Below are positions 1 through 6,172 of a stretch of DNA of 6,318 nt, one piece after another. The stretch is taken from NCBI GenBank assembly GCA_011523725.1, contig WTGD01000451.1, forward strand, positions 1 through 6,318, written 5' to 3'. The notes under the pieces were generated by a model. That model did not search any database. It saw nothing but the letters and a program-made list of their open reading frames with translations, and had not been told where the DNA came from. Numbering within the stretch: position 1 is the stretch's first letter; every line of letters starts with the position of its first letter. Both the position numbers and the translations under genes were made by a program. The DNA is from Nitrospinota bacterium. Lineage in GTDB: Bacteria > UBA8248.

Positions 1-210
1 CGACTGGGGGAGACCCTGTGCGGCGGCGTGCCGGGCGTGCTGGAGCGCTTTTCACTCAAGCCGGCGCCGCGCCGGAGTTCTCTGGAGCTCAAGTGCCGCC
101 ATAGTGACCAAAACATGCTGGGCGAGGTCGTCATGCGCCGCTTCGAGGCCCTGGCCGCCCTGATGGGGCTTGCGCCGCAGGTGCGCTTTTTCGACGAGTC
201 AGATGCGTGA
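1..210 (+). CDS. 3' end of an unrecognised gene (partial)
   Basis: The frame is open from the first base of the window and ends at a TGA at 208-210, so this looks like the last 69 or so codons of a gene that begins to the left. The visible protein tail has a basic, proline-containing stretch (SLKPAPRRSS), then a likely helical segment (NMLGEVVMRRFEALAALMGL), and ends in an acidic FFDESDA. I do not recognise the family. An internal GTG at 28 could be called as a start, but no ribosome binding site supports it and the open frame continues upstream. No strong terminator follows: the only hairpins after the stop have 5-bp stems and no T run. The gap of over 200 nt and the promoter candidate before the next gene suggest that it is a separate transcription unit. 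Confidence 0.55.
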   Translation, partial: RLGETLCGGVPGVLERFSLKPAPRRSSLELKCRHSDQNMLGEVVMRRFEALAALMGLAPQVRFFDESDA

Positions 211-291
211 TGGTCTCCGAGAGACGGAGCGCCCGCGATGGTTGAGGCAGAAATTCCTTTCTGTAGACGAAGCAGCATTCGCAACTCCCGA

Positions 292-319
292 TTGCATTTC
301 ATATCCGCTCGGCTAAAAT
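292..319 (+). promoter_or_regulatory. Candidate sigma-70-type promoter for the aldolase-TRAP operon
   Basis: TTGCAT at 292-297 (three of six matches to the -35 consensus) and TAAAAT at 314-319 (five of six matches to the -10 consensus) are separated by 16 bp. Transcription would begin near 326, leaving a leader of about 100 nt before the aldolase start at 424. The region around it is visibly more AT-rich than the flanking coding sequence. This is a pattern match by eye; the -35 box is weak and the host's sigma factor preferences are unknown. Confidence 0.4.
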
Positions 320-370
320 GACCGACTACCGATAGTTCGAAAGACAAGCGCCCCTGGCGCCGAAATTCCC

Positions 371-390
371 GTTTGTGCAGCCGCACAAAC
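371..390 (+). promoter_or_regulatory. Perfect 8-bp inverted repeat in the leader: operator or RNA hairpin
   Basis: GTTTGTGC (371-378) and GCACAAAC (383-390) are exact reverse complements separated by the four bases AGCC. As DNA, this is a symmetric site suited to a dimeric regulator, lying about 50-60 nt downstream of the predicted transcription start. As RNA, it is an 8-bp hairpin with a tetraloop, ending 19 nt before the ribosome binding site. It overlaps an alternative hairpin (378-399). No regulator gene is visible in the window, so which protein might bind here is unknown. Confidence 0.5.
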
Positions 391-399
391 CAGCGGCTG
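378..399 (+). promoter_or_regulatory. Alternative leader hairpin, mutually exclusive with 371-390
   Basis: CAGCCGC (378-384) pairs exactly with GCGGCTG (393-399) across an 8-nt loop. Its left arm uses the loop and right-arm bases of the 371-390 hairpin, so an RNA can form only one of the two at a time. The structure ends 10 nt before the ribosome binding site at 410-415. The pairing is seen in the sequence; a switching role is inference. Confidence 0.35.
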
Positions 400-409
400 A
401 AATATCAAG

Positions 410-415
410 AAGGAG
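410..415 (+). promoter_or_regulatory. Ribosome binding site that fixes the aldolase start
   Basis: AAGGAG lies 8 nt before the ATG at 424. This favours the ATG over the in-frame TTG at 373, which falls inside the leader inverted repeat and has no upstream purine-rich site. Confidence 0.75.
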
Positions 416-423
416 AGCACGAT

Positions 424-1377
424 ATGGTGGCACGCAGAAGCTATTCGGGAATCCTACCCGCGATGCAGGTTCCCATGCTGGACAATATGGATATCGACGA
501 GGCCGAACTTCGCCGCTTCTCCGGATGGCTGGCCGGATTCGAGGGGGTGAACGGACTCGTCACCAACGGCCACACGGGCGAGGTATTCTCACTCACCGCG
601 CGTGAGCGCGCCAAAGTGACGAGAATCGTCGCCGACGCCGTCGACGGGAGCGTGCCCGTCATCTCGGGCCTTGCGTGCGAGGGCATCCGCGACGGTATCG
701 AACACGCTGAGATGGCCAGAGAAGCCGGAGCCGACGGGCTGCTCGTGATGCCGTTTCACCACTGGCTGCGCTTCGGGCACCGTCCGCAGCACGTCATCGA
801 CTACTTCACGGCGCTCGGCGAGGCGTCCGGTCTGAACCTCGTGGTGCACGTCTATCCCGCGTGGACGAAGGCGAGCTACAGCTCCGAGCTTCTGGGCGAA
901 CTCGGCCGGATTCCCTGGGTCACCTGCTTCAAGGTCGGCACGCGCGAGATGTCGCAATACGCGCGCGACATCGCCTCCATCCGCGAGAACGCGCCCGATA
1001 CGACGATCCTGACCTGTCACGACGAATACCTGCTGGCCTCAATGGTGCAGGGCGTGGACGGCGCGCTCGTCGGTTTCGCCTCGTTCATCCCCGACCTCAT
1101 CGTGGCGCTCTACGAGGCCGTCAAGGAGGGCGACCTGCACCGCGCGCAGGAGATACAGGCGCGCATTCTGCCGCTCAAGGAAGTCGTCTATTCGAGCGGC
1201 GAGCCCTCGGGGGAGGCCCATGCGCGCATGAAGACGGCGATGGTGCTCGCCGGGCGCTTCAAGTCGGCGGTTGTGCGCCCCCCGAGCGAGATCGCCAAGG
1301 GACGCACGTTCGAGGCGATCAAAAGCGCCGTGGAGGAATCGGGCCTGCTGGAGCCCGAAACCGCGACAACCGGATAG
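424..1377 (+). CDS. DHDPS/N-acetylneuraminate lyase family aldolase (not a typical DapA)
   Basis: A 317-residue protein, close to the usual 290-310 of this (beta/alpha)8-barrel family, whose members cleave or condense 2-oxo acids through a lysine Schiff base in the cytoplasm. Landmarks appear in the expected order: the opening GILPAMQVPML; NGHTGE at 48-53 in the place of the family's GTTGE; GADGLLVMPF at 102-111; HVYPAWTK at 142-149 with the conserved Tyr144; and CFKVGT at 168-173 with the probable Schiff-base Lys170. Compared with DHDPS, the first Thr of GTTGE is His50, and the Arg that normally follows the tyrosine to hold a substrate carboxylate is not in its usual place. This argues against a lysine-biosynthesis DapA and for a catabolic aldolase or dehydratase. 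The start at 424 has a good ribosome binding site. The gene leads the operon, 42 nt ahead of a TRAP binding protein, so its substrate probably arrives through that transporter. The exact reaction is unknown. Confidence 0.9.
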   Translation: MVARRSYSGILPAMQVPMLDNMDIDEAELRRFSGWLAGFEGVNGLVTNGHTGEVFSLTARERAKVTRIVADAVDGSVPVISGLACEGIRDGIEHAEMAREAGADGLLVMPFHHWLRFGHRPQHVIDYFTALGEASGLNLVVHVYPAWTKASYSSELLGELGRIPWVTCFKVGTREMSQYARDIASIRENAPDTTILTCHDEYLLASMVQGVDGALVGFASFIPDLIVALYEAVKEGDLHRAQEIQARILPLKEVVYSSGEPSGEAHARMKTAMVLAGRFKSAVVRPPSEIAKGRTFEAIKSAVEESGLLEPETATTG

Positions 1378-1419
1378 ACATTCATCTCTCAAGGAGAAAC
1401 CAACGAGGGGAGGAAACCC

Positions 1420-2433
1420 ATGCTCAGGAACAGAATGCGCTTCAAGGGCCTGATGGCCGCCCTTCTGCTGGCTGCGTCGACCCTGGTCGCCGCTCCTGCG
1501 GCATCCGCCGCCGATCCGTTCAGCATCGGCGCGATGCGGCCCGGCTCTGCCTGGTACGTGTTCGGCGCCACGCTGGCGCAACTGCTCAAGCCCAGCCTGC
1601 CCGAGGGGAGCAACCCCGAAGTCATCGCGCGCGGCGGCGGCGTAAGCAATCCCGCCGCCGTGGACAGGAAAAAGGCGACCATCGCGCTCTCGAACGTCGC
1701 CTCCGCCCTTTGGGCCTACAACGGCTTAAAGGGCGTCTACAAGCAAAAGCACGACAACATCCGCGCGCTCATCGGCGGGCTGAACAAGGTGCGCGTCACC
1801 GCCATGGTGACCGAGAGCTACATCAAGCGAACGGGCAACGACACGCTCGAAAAAGCGCTGCTCTCCAAGCCGCCCGCGCGCATCGTCATGAAGCCGGCGG
1901 GCAGCACCGTCCCCGTCGTCGCCGACATGCTGATGGCGGCGCTCGGAACCAGCCGCAAGGACATGAAGGCGCGCGGCGGCAAGATCATCCAGGTGGCCGC
2001 GAACCAGATTCCGGCGATCATCAAGGACGGCCGCGCGGACCTCTACTTCGAGGTCGCCATCCCGAGGCACCCGACGGTGACGGAAGTCACCACCACCAAC
2101 GCGATGCGCTTCCTGAGCTTTCCGCCCAAGGCGCTCAAGGCCCTCGCCGCCCACGGCCTGAGGACGGCGGCCGTGCCGGGCAAGTGGTTCAAGGGCATCA
2201 AGGGCAAGGTGATGGCCGTCGACCTCGGCACCGTGCTCATCGCGCACAAGGACATGCCGGATTCACTCGCCTACACCATCACGAAAACGCTGGCCGAGAA
2301 CAAGAAGGCCATGGGCAAGGCCCACGCGGCCTGGAGATTCTTCAAGCCCAAAAACGGCGGCAAACCGGCCAGCGTCGGGGTACCGCTGCATCCGGGCGCG
2401 GCGAAGTATTTCAAGGAAAAAGGCTGGCTGTAG
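1420..2433 (+). CDS. TAXI family TRAP transporter solute-binding protein
   Basis: A 337-residue periplasmic binding protein. Residues 1-30 form a Sec signal peptide: basic start (RNRMRFK), hydrophobic core (LMAALLLAASTLVAA), and probable cleavage after ASA at 28-30. The mature part has the TAXI pattern: SIGAMRPGSAWYVFGATLAQLL near its start, GGGVSNP at 72-78 in the position of the family's ligand-loop GGS motif, a second lobe with YFEVAIPRHPTVTEV, and the C-terminal PLHPGAAKYFKEKGWL. GGGGAGG at 1407-1413 lies 6 nt before the ATG. TAXI proteins pass ligand to a fused TRAP permease, which is encoded immediately downstream. Characterised members bind small organic anions such as glutamate; the ligand here cannot be read from the sequence, although the adjacent aldolase suggests a 2-oxo acid, sugar acid or a precursor of one. 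The many lysines give the mature protein a basic character. Confidence 0.93.
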   Translation: MLRNRMRFKGLMAALLLAASTLVAAPAASAADPFSIGAMRPGSAWYVFGATLAQLLKPSLPEGSNPEVIARGGGVSNPAAVDRKKATIALSNVASALWAYNGLKGVYKQKHDNIRALIGGLNKVRVTAMVTESYIKRTGNDTLEKALLSKPPARIVMKPAGSTVPVVADMLMAALGTSRKDMKARGGKIIQVAANQIPAIIKDGRADLYFEVAIPRHPTVTEVTTTNAMRFLSFPPKALKALAAHGLRTAAVPGKWFKGIKGKVMAVDLGTVLIAHKDMPDSLAYTITKTLAENKKAMGKAHAAWRFFKPKNGGKPASVGVPLHPGAAKYFKEKGWL

Positions 2434-2443
2434 ACCGACCACG

Positions 2444-2484
2444 ACGGGGCGGAGGACAGAGAGTTTCGTCTTCCGCCCCGTTTT
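2444..2484 (+). terminator. Strong hairpin between binding protein and permease: attenuator or partial terminator
   Basis: The arms 2444-2457 (ACGGGGCGGAGGAC) and 2468-2481 (GTCTTCCGCCCCGT) pair over 14 bp with a single G-U pair and a 10-nt loop. The right arm runs into TTTT at 2481-2484. The hairpin begins 10 nt after the TAXI stop codon and ends 23 nt before the permease ATG. The T run is short, so termination is probably partial. Such hairpins after binding-protein genes in transport operons are known to stabilise the upstream mRNA and reduce downstream transcription, giving excess binding protein; that role is inferred here. Confidence 0.75.
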
Positions 2485-2507
2485 CTCGCATCGGGGTTTC
2501 ATGAGCC

Positions 2508-4373
2508 ATGCGCATGGTCACGCTCGCTATCGGCGCCCTCTGGCTGGCGTTCCAGATGTGGATCGTCTTCTATCCCCAGGCCCCGCTGGTCGAGCGGCCC
2601 CTCCACCTGCTTCTGGCGCTTGCGCTCGTCCTGCTCTTTAATCCGCTGAGTAAAAGGGGCGCCCCGCCACGGCGCGCCCGACTGACGGACGCTTTGCTGC
2701 TGGCGGGAACGCTGGCCGTCTTCGCGTATTACGCTCTCGCCTCGACACGCCTCACCGAACGCATGGAGACCATCGACCCGGTGCTCGCCGTGGACGTGGC
2801 GGCTTTCGCGCTCATCATGGTTTTGCTGTTCGAGGGCGTGCGACGCACGGTGGGCTGGCCGCTCCTGGGCGTTTTGCTCGTTTTTTTCGCCTATGCGTTC
2901 ATCGGCAAGATGCTGCCCGGCGCATTCGGCTTCCGGGGCTTCACGATCGACGAAGTGGTCGAGATCATGACCATGACGACCAACGGCGTGCTGGGGATCA
3001 CCACGGCGACCTCGCTCCAGTTCGTCTTCTACTTCGTGCTCTTCGGCGCGGTCTACTCGGGCATCGGCGGCGGGCAGTTGTTCATCGACTTATCGCTCAG
3101 GGTGGCGGGCCGCTTCGCCGGAGGAGCGGCGAAGGCCGCCGTCGTGAGTTCGAGCCTCATGGGTTCGATCAGCGGCAGCGCGGTGGCGAACGTGGCGACG
3201 ACGGGCGTCTTCACCATCCCGCTGATGCGAAAGACCGGCTACGGCCCGGCGCACGCGGGCGCGGTGGAGGCCATCGCTTCCACCGGCGGCCAGCTGATGC
3301 CGCCCATCATGGGCATCGCCGCGTTCGTGATGGCGGAGTTACTGCAGATATCCTACGCGCGCATCGCGGCAGCCGGGCTCATCCCCGCGCTCGCGTTCTA
3401 TACCGCCATTTTCATCTTCATCGATCTGCGCGCGCGGGCCGAGGGTGCGCTCGCTCTCGGGACGAACGAACTGACGCCCGAAGACCCCATTGCGGGAAGA
3501 CTCTATCTGCTCACCCCGCCGCTGGTGCTGATCGCCATGCTGGTAGCGGGCTTTTCGGCCACCTACGCCGCCGTCATCGGCACGGCCTCGTGCGTGGTGG
3601 TCGCATACTTTCGCCGCAGGAGCTGGCTGAACCTCGCAGGCTGGGCGCAGGTGGTGCGCGACGGCGCGCGGCAGGCCGCGGAAATCGCCGTGCCCATCGC
3701 CGCCATCGGAATCATCATCGCCGTCGCCATCCAGTCGAACCTGGCGCTCAAGTTCTCCTCGGGGCTCATCGGCGCATCTGGCGGCAAGCTGTTTTTCGCC
3801 ATGTTCCTGATCATCGTCGGTTGCCTCATCATGGGGATGGGCCTGCCGACGGTGGCCGCCTATATCATCGGGGCGATTCTGTTCGTCCCCGCGCTCAAGG
3901 ATTTAGGCATAGCCGAGCTTCCCGCCCATTTCTTCGTCATGTACTACTGCGTGCTCTCGATGGTCACGCCGCCGGTGGCGCTGGCGTCGTTCACCGCGGC
4001 GGGAATTTCAGGGGCTGGCTCGATGGAGACGAGCCTCATCGCATTCAGGCTTAGCCTCGTCTCGTTCCTGATCCCCTTCGCCTTCGCGTTCGACCCGAGG
4101 CTGCTGGGGCAGGGCGATCTGGGCTGGGTCATCGTGGCGTGTCTTTCGCTTTTCTGCGCGACGGGCGCGTGGGCTGTCGCGCTGAGCGGATACTTAAAAG
4201 GCCCCTTGCGCCTGCCCGAACGCGCGCTCTACGGGGCGGTCGCCGTGGCCGTCATTCTGTTTCCCACCGGCGGGGCCGCGTGGGCCGCCGCGTTCACGGG
4301 ACTGATCGCTCTGGCGGGGTGGGGGATATGGCTCGGCCCGCGTATGCGCGCCGCAGGAGGCGGGGGAATTTGA
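2508..4373 (+). CDS. TRAP transporter fused permease (DctQ-like plus DctM domains)
   Basis: A 621-residue inner-membrane protein that joins the small and large TRAP membrane subunits in one chain, the usual partner of TAXI binding proteins. The N-terminal part has about five hydrophobic helices (near residues 3-22, 32-46, 61-78, 93-110 and 115-134). The large transport domain carries the hallmark GSISGSAVANVATTG at 219-233, followed by STGGQLMPPIMG at 258-269, a repeat-like GMGLPTVAAYI at 443-453, and MYYCVLSMVTPPVALA at 478-493. More hydrophobic helices fill the C-terminus. Transport is expected to be driven by a sodium or proton gradient. An in-frame TGA at 2502-2504 rules out an earlier start. 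The ATG at 2508 has only a distant GGGG, while the ATG at 2514 has GAG 8 nt upstream; either way the ribosome site is weak, which with the preceding hairpin implies lower expression than the binding protein. No frame break is seen. Confidence 0.95.
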   Translation: MRMVTLAIGALWLAFQMWIVFYPQAPLVERPLHLLLALALVLLFNPLSKRGAPPRRARLTDALLLAGTLAVFAYYALASTRLTERMETIDPVLAVDVAAFALIMVLLFEGVRRTVGWPLLGVLLVFFAYAFIGKMLPGAFGFRGFTIDEVVEIMTMTTNGVLGITTATSLQFVFYFVLFGAVYSGIGGGQLFIDLSLRVAGRFAGGAAKAAVVSSSLMGSISGSAVANVATTGVFTIPLMRKTGYGPAHAGAVEAIASTGGQLMPPIMGIAAFVMAELLQISYARIAAAGLIPALAFYTAIFIFIDLRARAEGALALGTNELTPEDPIAGRLYLLTPPLVLIAMLVAGFSATYAAVIGTASCVVVAYFRRRSWLNLAGWAQVVRDGARQAAEIAVPIAAIGIIIAVAIQSNLALKFSSGLIGASGGKLFFAMFLIIVGCLIMGMGLPTVAAYIIGAILFVPALKDLGIAELPAHFFVMYYCVLSMVTPPVALASFTAAGISGAGSMETSLIAFRLSLVSFLIPFAFAFDPRLLGQGDLGWVIVACLSLFCATGAWAVALSGYLKGPLRLPERALYGAVAVAVILFPTGGAAWAAAFTGLIALAGWGIWLGPRMRAAGGGGI

Positions 4374-4408
4374 AGATATTGGCGAAGCCCTGATGGAGGA
4401 TCGATAAG

Positions 4409-5239
4409 ATGAGTTGGCGTCTGTTTCATCGCAACAAGCGAGTCGAAAGCCGGGTCATGACGTCGTGGTTTCGCCTCGCGGTTTTTTGCCTGCTGTTGCC
4501 TTTGGCCTGGAGTGTTTCGTTGAGCACGAAAGCCTGGGGAGCGGCCCCGGCTCCGATGGTGGTGCGCGCCGATTCTCCGAAATCTCCCGTGGTCTCCGAG
4601 ACCGCCGTTCTGGCCGACCGCATCCTTGCGAGAGAAACCGACGATTTGCTCTTTGACGCGGAGCGGCGGCGCGAACTCGCCCGCGAGATCGAGGGCGTGC
4701 TCGAGCGGGTGCGATACGCGCACCCTGAAATTTCGAAAATTTACGCCCGTGCGAGTCATGTGCCAGGCGTGCTCCTCCTGGGGGTGAAGCCTGCCCTGTT
4801 CGGGATCGTCTCGCGCATTCTTGGGGCGGAGAAGGGGCCCGTGAAGCTGCGCACCGGGAATCGCGCGTTCGACGCCCTGAACGCGCGACTCGGGCTTCGG
4901 GCCTTGCGGCCATACCGCCACACGGGCGTCCTCGTCATGAATTTGAGCGAGCGTCTGAACATGGAGGCGGCGCGGCGGGCGTACATGGCGACAGAAGGCG
5001 TCGAGTATGCGGAGTTCGATGCGTACCTGGGAGACGGCCCGGACATCGAGGCGGCGAAATCGGGCGAGGTCTGGCGCGTCGTCGTCCGCAAGGCGTGGGG
5101 GGATTGCCCCTCCGGCTGTCTGTACAAAAAGGTGTTTTTCTTCACCGTCAGGGGTGATGAGGTCGAACGAATCGAGTCCGTTCGGGCGATGGAGAGCCCA
5201 CCATTCCGAAAAATCCTCGAAACGAGAAGGTGGCGTTGA
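4409..5239 (+). CDS. Secreted protein of unknown function with a GDCPSGC motif
   Basis: A 276-residue protein. A basic N-terminus is followed by a hydrophobic core (FRLAVFCLLLPLAW, 21-34) and a possible signal-peptidase site near AWG-AAP at 42-47; the one Cys in the core does not sit in a lipobox. If translation began at Met17 (4457), the signal peptide would be of more usual length, but GGAGGA at 4395-4400 lies 8 nt before the ATG at 4409 and supports that start. The middle region (FDALNARLGLRALRPY, then EAARRAYMATEGVEYAEFDAY) resembles the compact fold of subtilisin-type propeptides, which end in a similar GVEYAEPD pattern; this is a resemblance only. The C-terminal part has VWRVVVRKAWGDCPSGC, with Cys233 and Cys237 likely to form a disulfide or redox pair, then an aromatic FFFTV strand. 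No protease domain is present. It starts 35 nt after the permease stop, so co-transcription is likely. Function unknown. Confidence 0.75.
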   Translation: MSWRLFHRNKRVESRVMTSWFRLAVFCLLLPLAWSVSLSTKAWGAAPAPMVVRADSPKSPVVSETAVLADRILARETDDLLFDAERRRELAREIEGVLERVRYAHPEISKIYARASHVPGVLLLGVKPALFGIVSRILGAEKGPVKLRTGNRAFDALNARLGLRALRPYRHTGVLVMNLSERLNMEAARRAYMATEGVEYAEFDAYLGDGPDIEAAKSGEVWRVVVRKAWGDCPSGCLYKKVFFFTVRGDEVERIESVRAMESPPFRKILETRRWR

Positions 5240-5365
5240 CGCCGCGTGCGCGGGATGAGAGGCTCACCCCCGCTTCCGGTGACAATCATACTTCGCCTGA
5301 TGCGAACAGGGCCGGCAAGGCCATTATCCACCAGTCGAGAGACGCTCAATAGGAGAACCTGAAGG

Positions 5366-5743
5366 ATGAACATCGCATACGTTTTCGCCACCGACATGTC
5401 GGCCACCTACAAACTGGGCACCATGATCCTGCCCCAACTCGAAGCCGGCAACCACGGGGTGAACGTCGTCGGCATGTTCTTCTTCGACGACAACCTGTTC
5501 TGCCTGCGCGAGGGCGACGAAGTGGGCGAGCGCCTGGCCAAGGTCGCCGCGGAGCAGAACATCCTCCTCATGGTCTGCGATCAGTGCGCCGTGCGGCGCA
5601 ACCTCGCCGAGGGCACGTTCGAACAGTGCGGATCGGGCGACGTCAAGGCGAAGGGCCTGGTGGCCGGCGTGGGCGCCGGCTGCTTCCCGCAGCTCTACGC
5701 CGCGCTCGCCCCCGCCGCGCCCGACTTGGTGATCACGCTCTAG
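5366..5743 (+). CDS. DsrE-like small cysteine-rich protein, possibly SaoD-like
   Basis: A 125-residue cytoplasmic protein without signal peptide. It opens with a beta strand and loop (MNIAYVFATDMSATYK), then GVNVVGMFFFDDNLF, GERLAKVAAEQNILLMVCDQCA and a C-terminal PDLVITL strand. This alternating pattern and length fit the DsrE/DsrF (TusD-like) fold, whose members carry or sense sulfur through a cysteine near the third strand. Cys71 in the LLMVCDQCA segment is in the matching place, with Cys74 three residues on; Cys46, Cys88 and Cys106 (GAGCFPQLYAAL) make five in all. I recall a DsrE-related family called SaoD, found with selenium- and mercury-linked sao genes, as a possible match, but no other sao gene is in this window and the assignment is tentative. 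AGGAG at 5351-5355 lies 10 nt before the ATG. It sits 126 nt after the previous gene and may have its own promoter, though none is clear. No T-tailed terminator follows. Confidence 0.75.
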   Translation: MNIAYVFATDMSATYKLGTMILPQLEAGNHGVNVVGMFFFDDNLFCLREGDEVGERLAKVAAEQNILLMVCDQCAVRRNLAEGTFEQCGSGDVKAKGLVAGVGAGCFPQLYAALAPAAPDLVITL

Positions 5744-5782
5744 GCGTTCGGCGGAGCAATCCTGTCCAAGGGTGCATGGTTT

Positions 5783-5807
5783 TGTAGGGGCCGCATACAT
5801 GCGGCCC
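5783..5807. repeat. Palindromic repeat, family A, copy 1
   Basis: TGTAGGGG leads into GGGCCGCAT-AC-ATGCGGCCC (5788-5807), an exact 9-bp inverted repeat about a 2-base centre. It shares its TGTAGGGG-YCGCATA layout with 6265-6289. It begins 39 nt after the DsrE-like stop and could act as an mRNA-end hairpin, but no T run follows. Confidence 0.7.
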
Positions 5808-5829
5808 AGCCCTATTGCGCTCAAAATAC

Positions 5830-5849
5830 GGGTCGCATCTATGGGCTGA
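5830..5849. repeat. Palindromic repeat, family A, decayed copy 2
   Basis: GGGTCGCATCTATGGGCTGA keeps the left half of the 6270-6289 palindrome (GGGTCGCAT) and the centre TATG, but the right arm has changed and no longer pairs with the left. Its GGGCTG (5843-5848) can instead pair with CAGCCC at 5807-5812. Confidence 0.45.
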
Positions 5850-5896
5850 AAAATTCCTGATTTCGTGATTTGGAGAATGTAACTAACGATGGGGCT

Positions 5897-5985
5897 GTAG
5901 GGACAGGCCCCTGTGCCTGTCCCCGCAGGCGCAACCACGCGGATGTACATCCTCGATGCGGGCGGCCACGGGGGGCCGCCCCTAC
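5897..5985. repeat. Composite element with GTAGGG/CCCTAC ends and two internal hairpins
   Basis: GTAGGG at 5897-5902 and CCCTAC at 5980-5985 are exact inverted ends of an 89-bp unit. Inside are two exact hairpins: GGGACAGGC/GCCTGTCCC (5900-5908 and 5915-5923, 6-nt loop) and GGGCGGCC/GGCCGCCC (5960-5967 and 5974-5981, 6-nt loop). The paired layout suggests a two-palindrome mobile unit of the REP-doublet kind; the name of the family is not known to me. Confidence 0.65.
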
Positions 5986-6044
5986 GGGTGAATGCGGTTT
6001 TCGTCATTTCGGTGTCGTAGCCGACCAAGGCGGGAGGGTTCGAC

Positions 6045-6150
6045 GGAATCCAGGGATTTGCTTTTGTATTTCTCTTTATCGTTTTTCCTGGCCGTCCTGC
6101 GATTCGGTATCCCCGTCTGCTCTGGATTCCGGCATTCGCCGGAATGACGG
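6045..6150. repeat. Composite element with GGAATCCAG and CTGGATTCC ends
   Basis: GGAATCCAG (6045-6053) is the exact reverse complement of CTGGATTCC... at 6122-6130 when read as TCTGGATTCC without its first bases, so the two face each other across about 70 bases. The right end continues into an exact hairpin ATTCCGGC-ATTC-GCCGGAAT (6126-6145) followed by GACGG. This resembles the widespread intergenic ATTCC...GGAAT repeats, of which the Neisseria dRS3 element is a named example; relation to dRS3 itself is not claimed. The internal part is T-rich and codes for nothing evident. The CTGG match proper is at 6123-6130 with one flanking base. Confidence 0.6.
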
Positions 6151-6172
6151 TAGTTGTCGATTTCGAGCGAGA

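Noticed and set aside
213..229. Small hairpins after the first partial gene (GTCTC/GAGAC and CTCCG/CGGAG)
   Set aside because: Stems of only 5 bp, overlapping each other, and no T run; not a convincing terminator.
373..423. Extended aldolase start at TTG 373
   Set aside because: The extra 17 codons lie in the leader inverted repeat and have no ribosome site; the ATG at 424 has AAGGAG at good spacing and begins where family similarity begins.
861..2504. Long + strand open frame overlapping the aldolase and TAXI genes
   Set aside because: It is rich in Arg, Gly and His with no family pattern and crosses two well-recognised genes in other frames; it is a high-GC shadow.
4229..4921. Minus-strand open frame of 230 codons
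   Set aside because: It overlaps the permease end and the secreted-protein gene in antisense and shows no domain.
5236..5264. TTGACG as a -35 box for the DsrE-like gene
   Set aside because: No -10-like hexamer occurs at 15-19 bp spacing, and it overlaps the preceding stop codon.
5783..5807. Rho-independent terminator for the DsrE-like gene
   Set aside because: The hairpin is strong but followed by AGCCCTATTG with no T run; it belongs to a repeat with other copies nearby, so it is listed as a repeat.
5324..6028. Minus-strand open frame of 234 codons
   Set aside because: It is antisense to the DsrE-like gene and begins inside palindromic repeats; the + strand protein has a coherent fold pattern and ribosome site.
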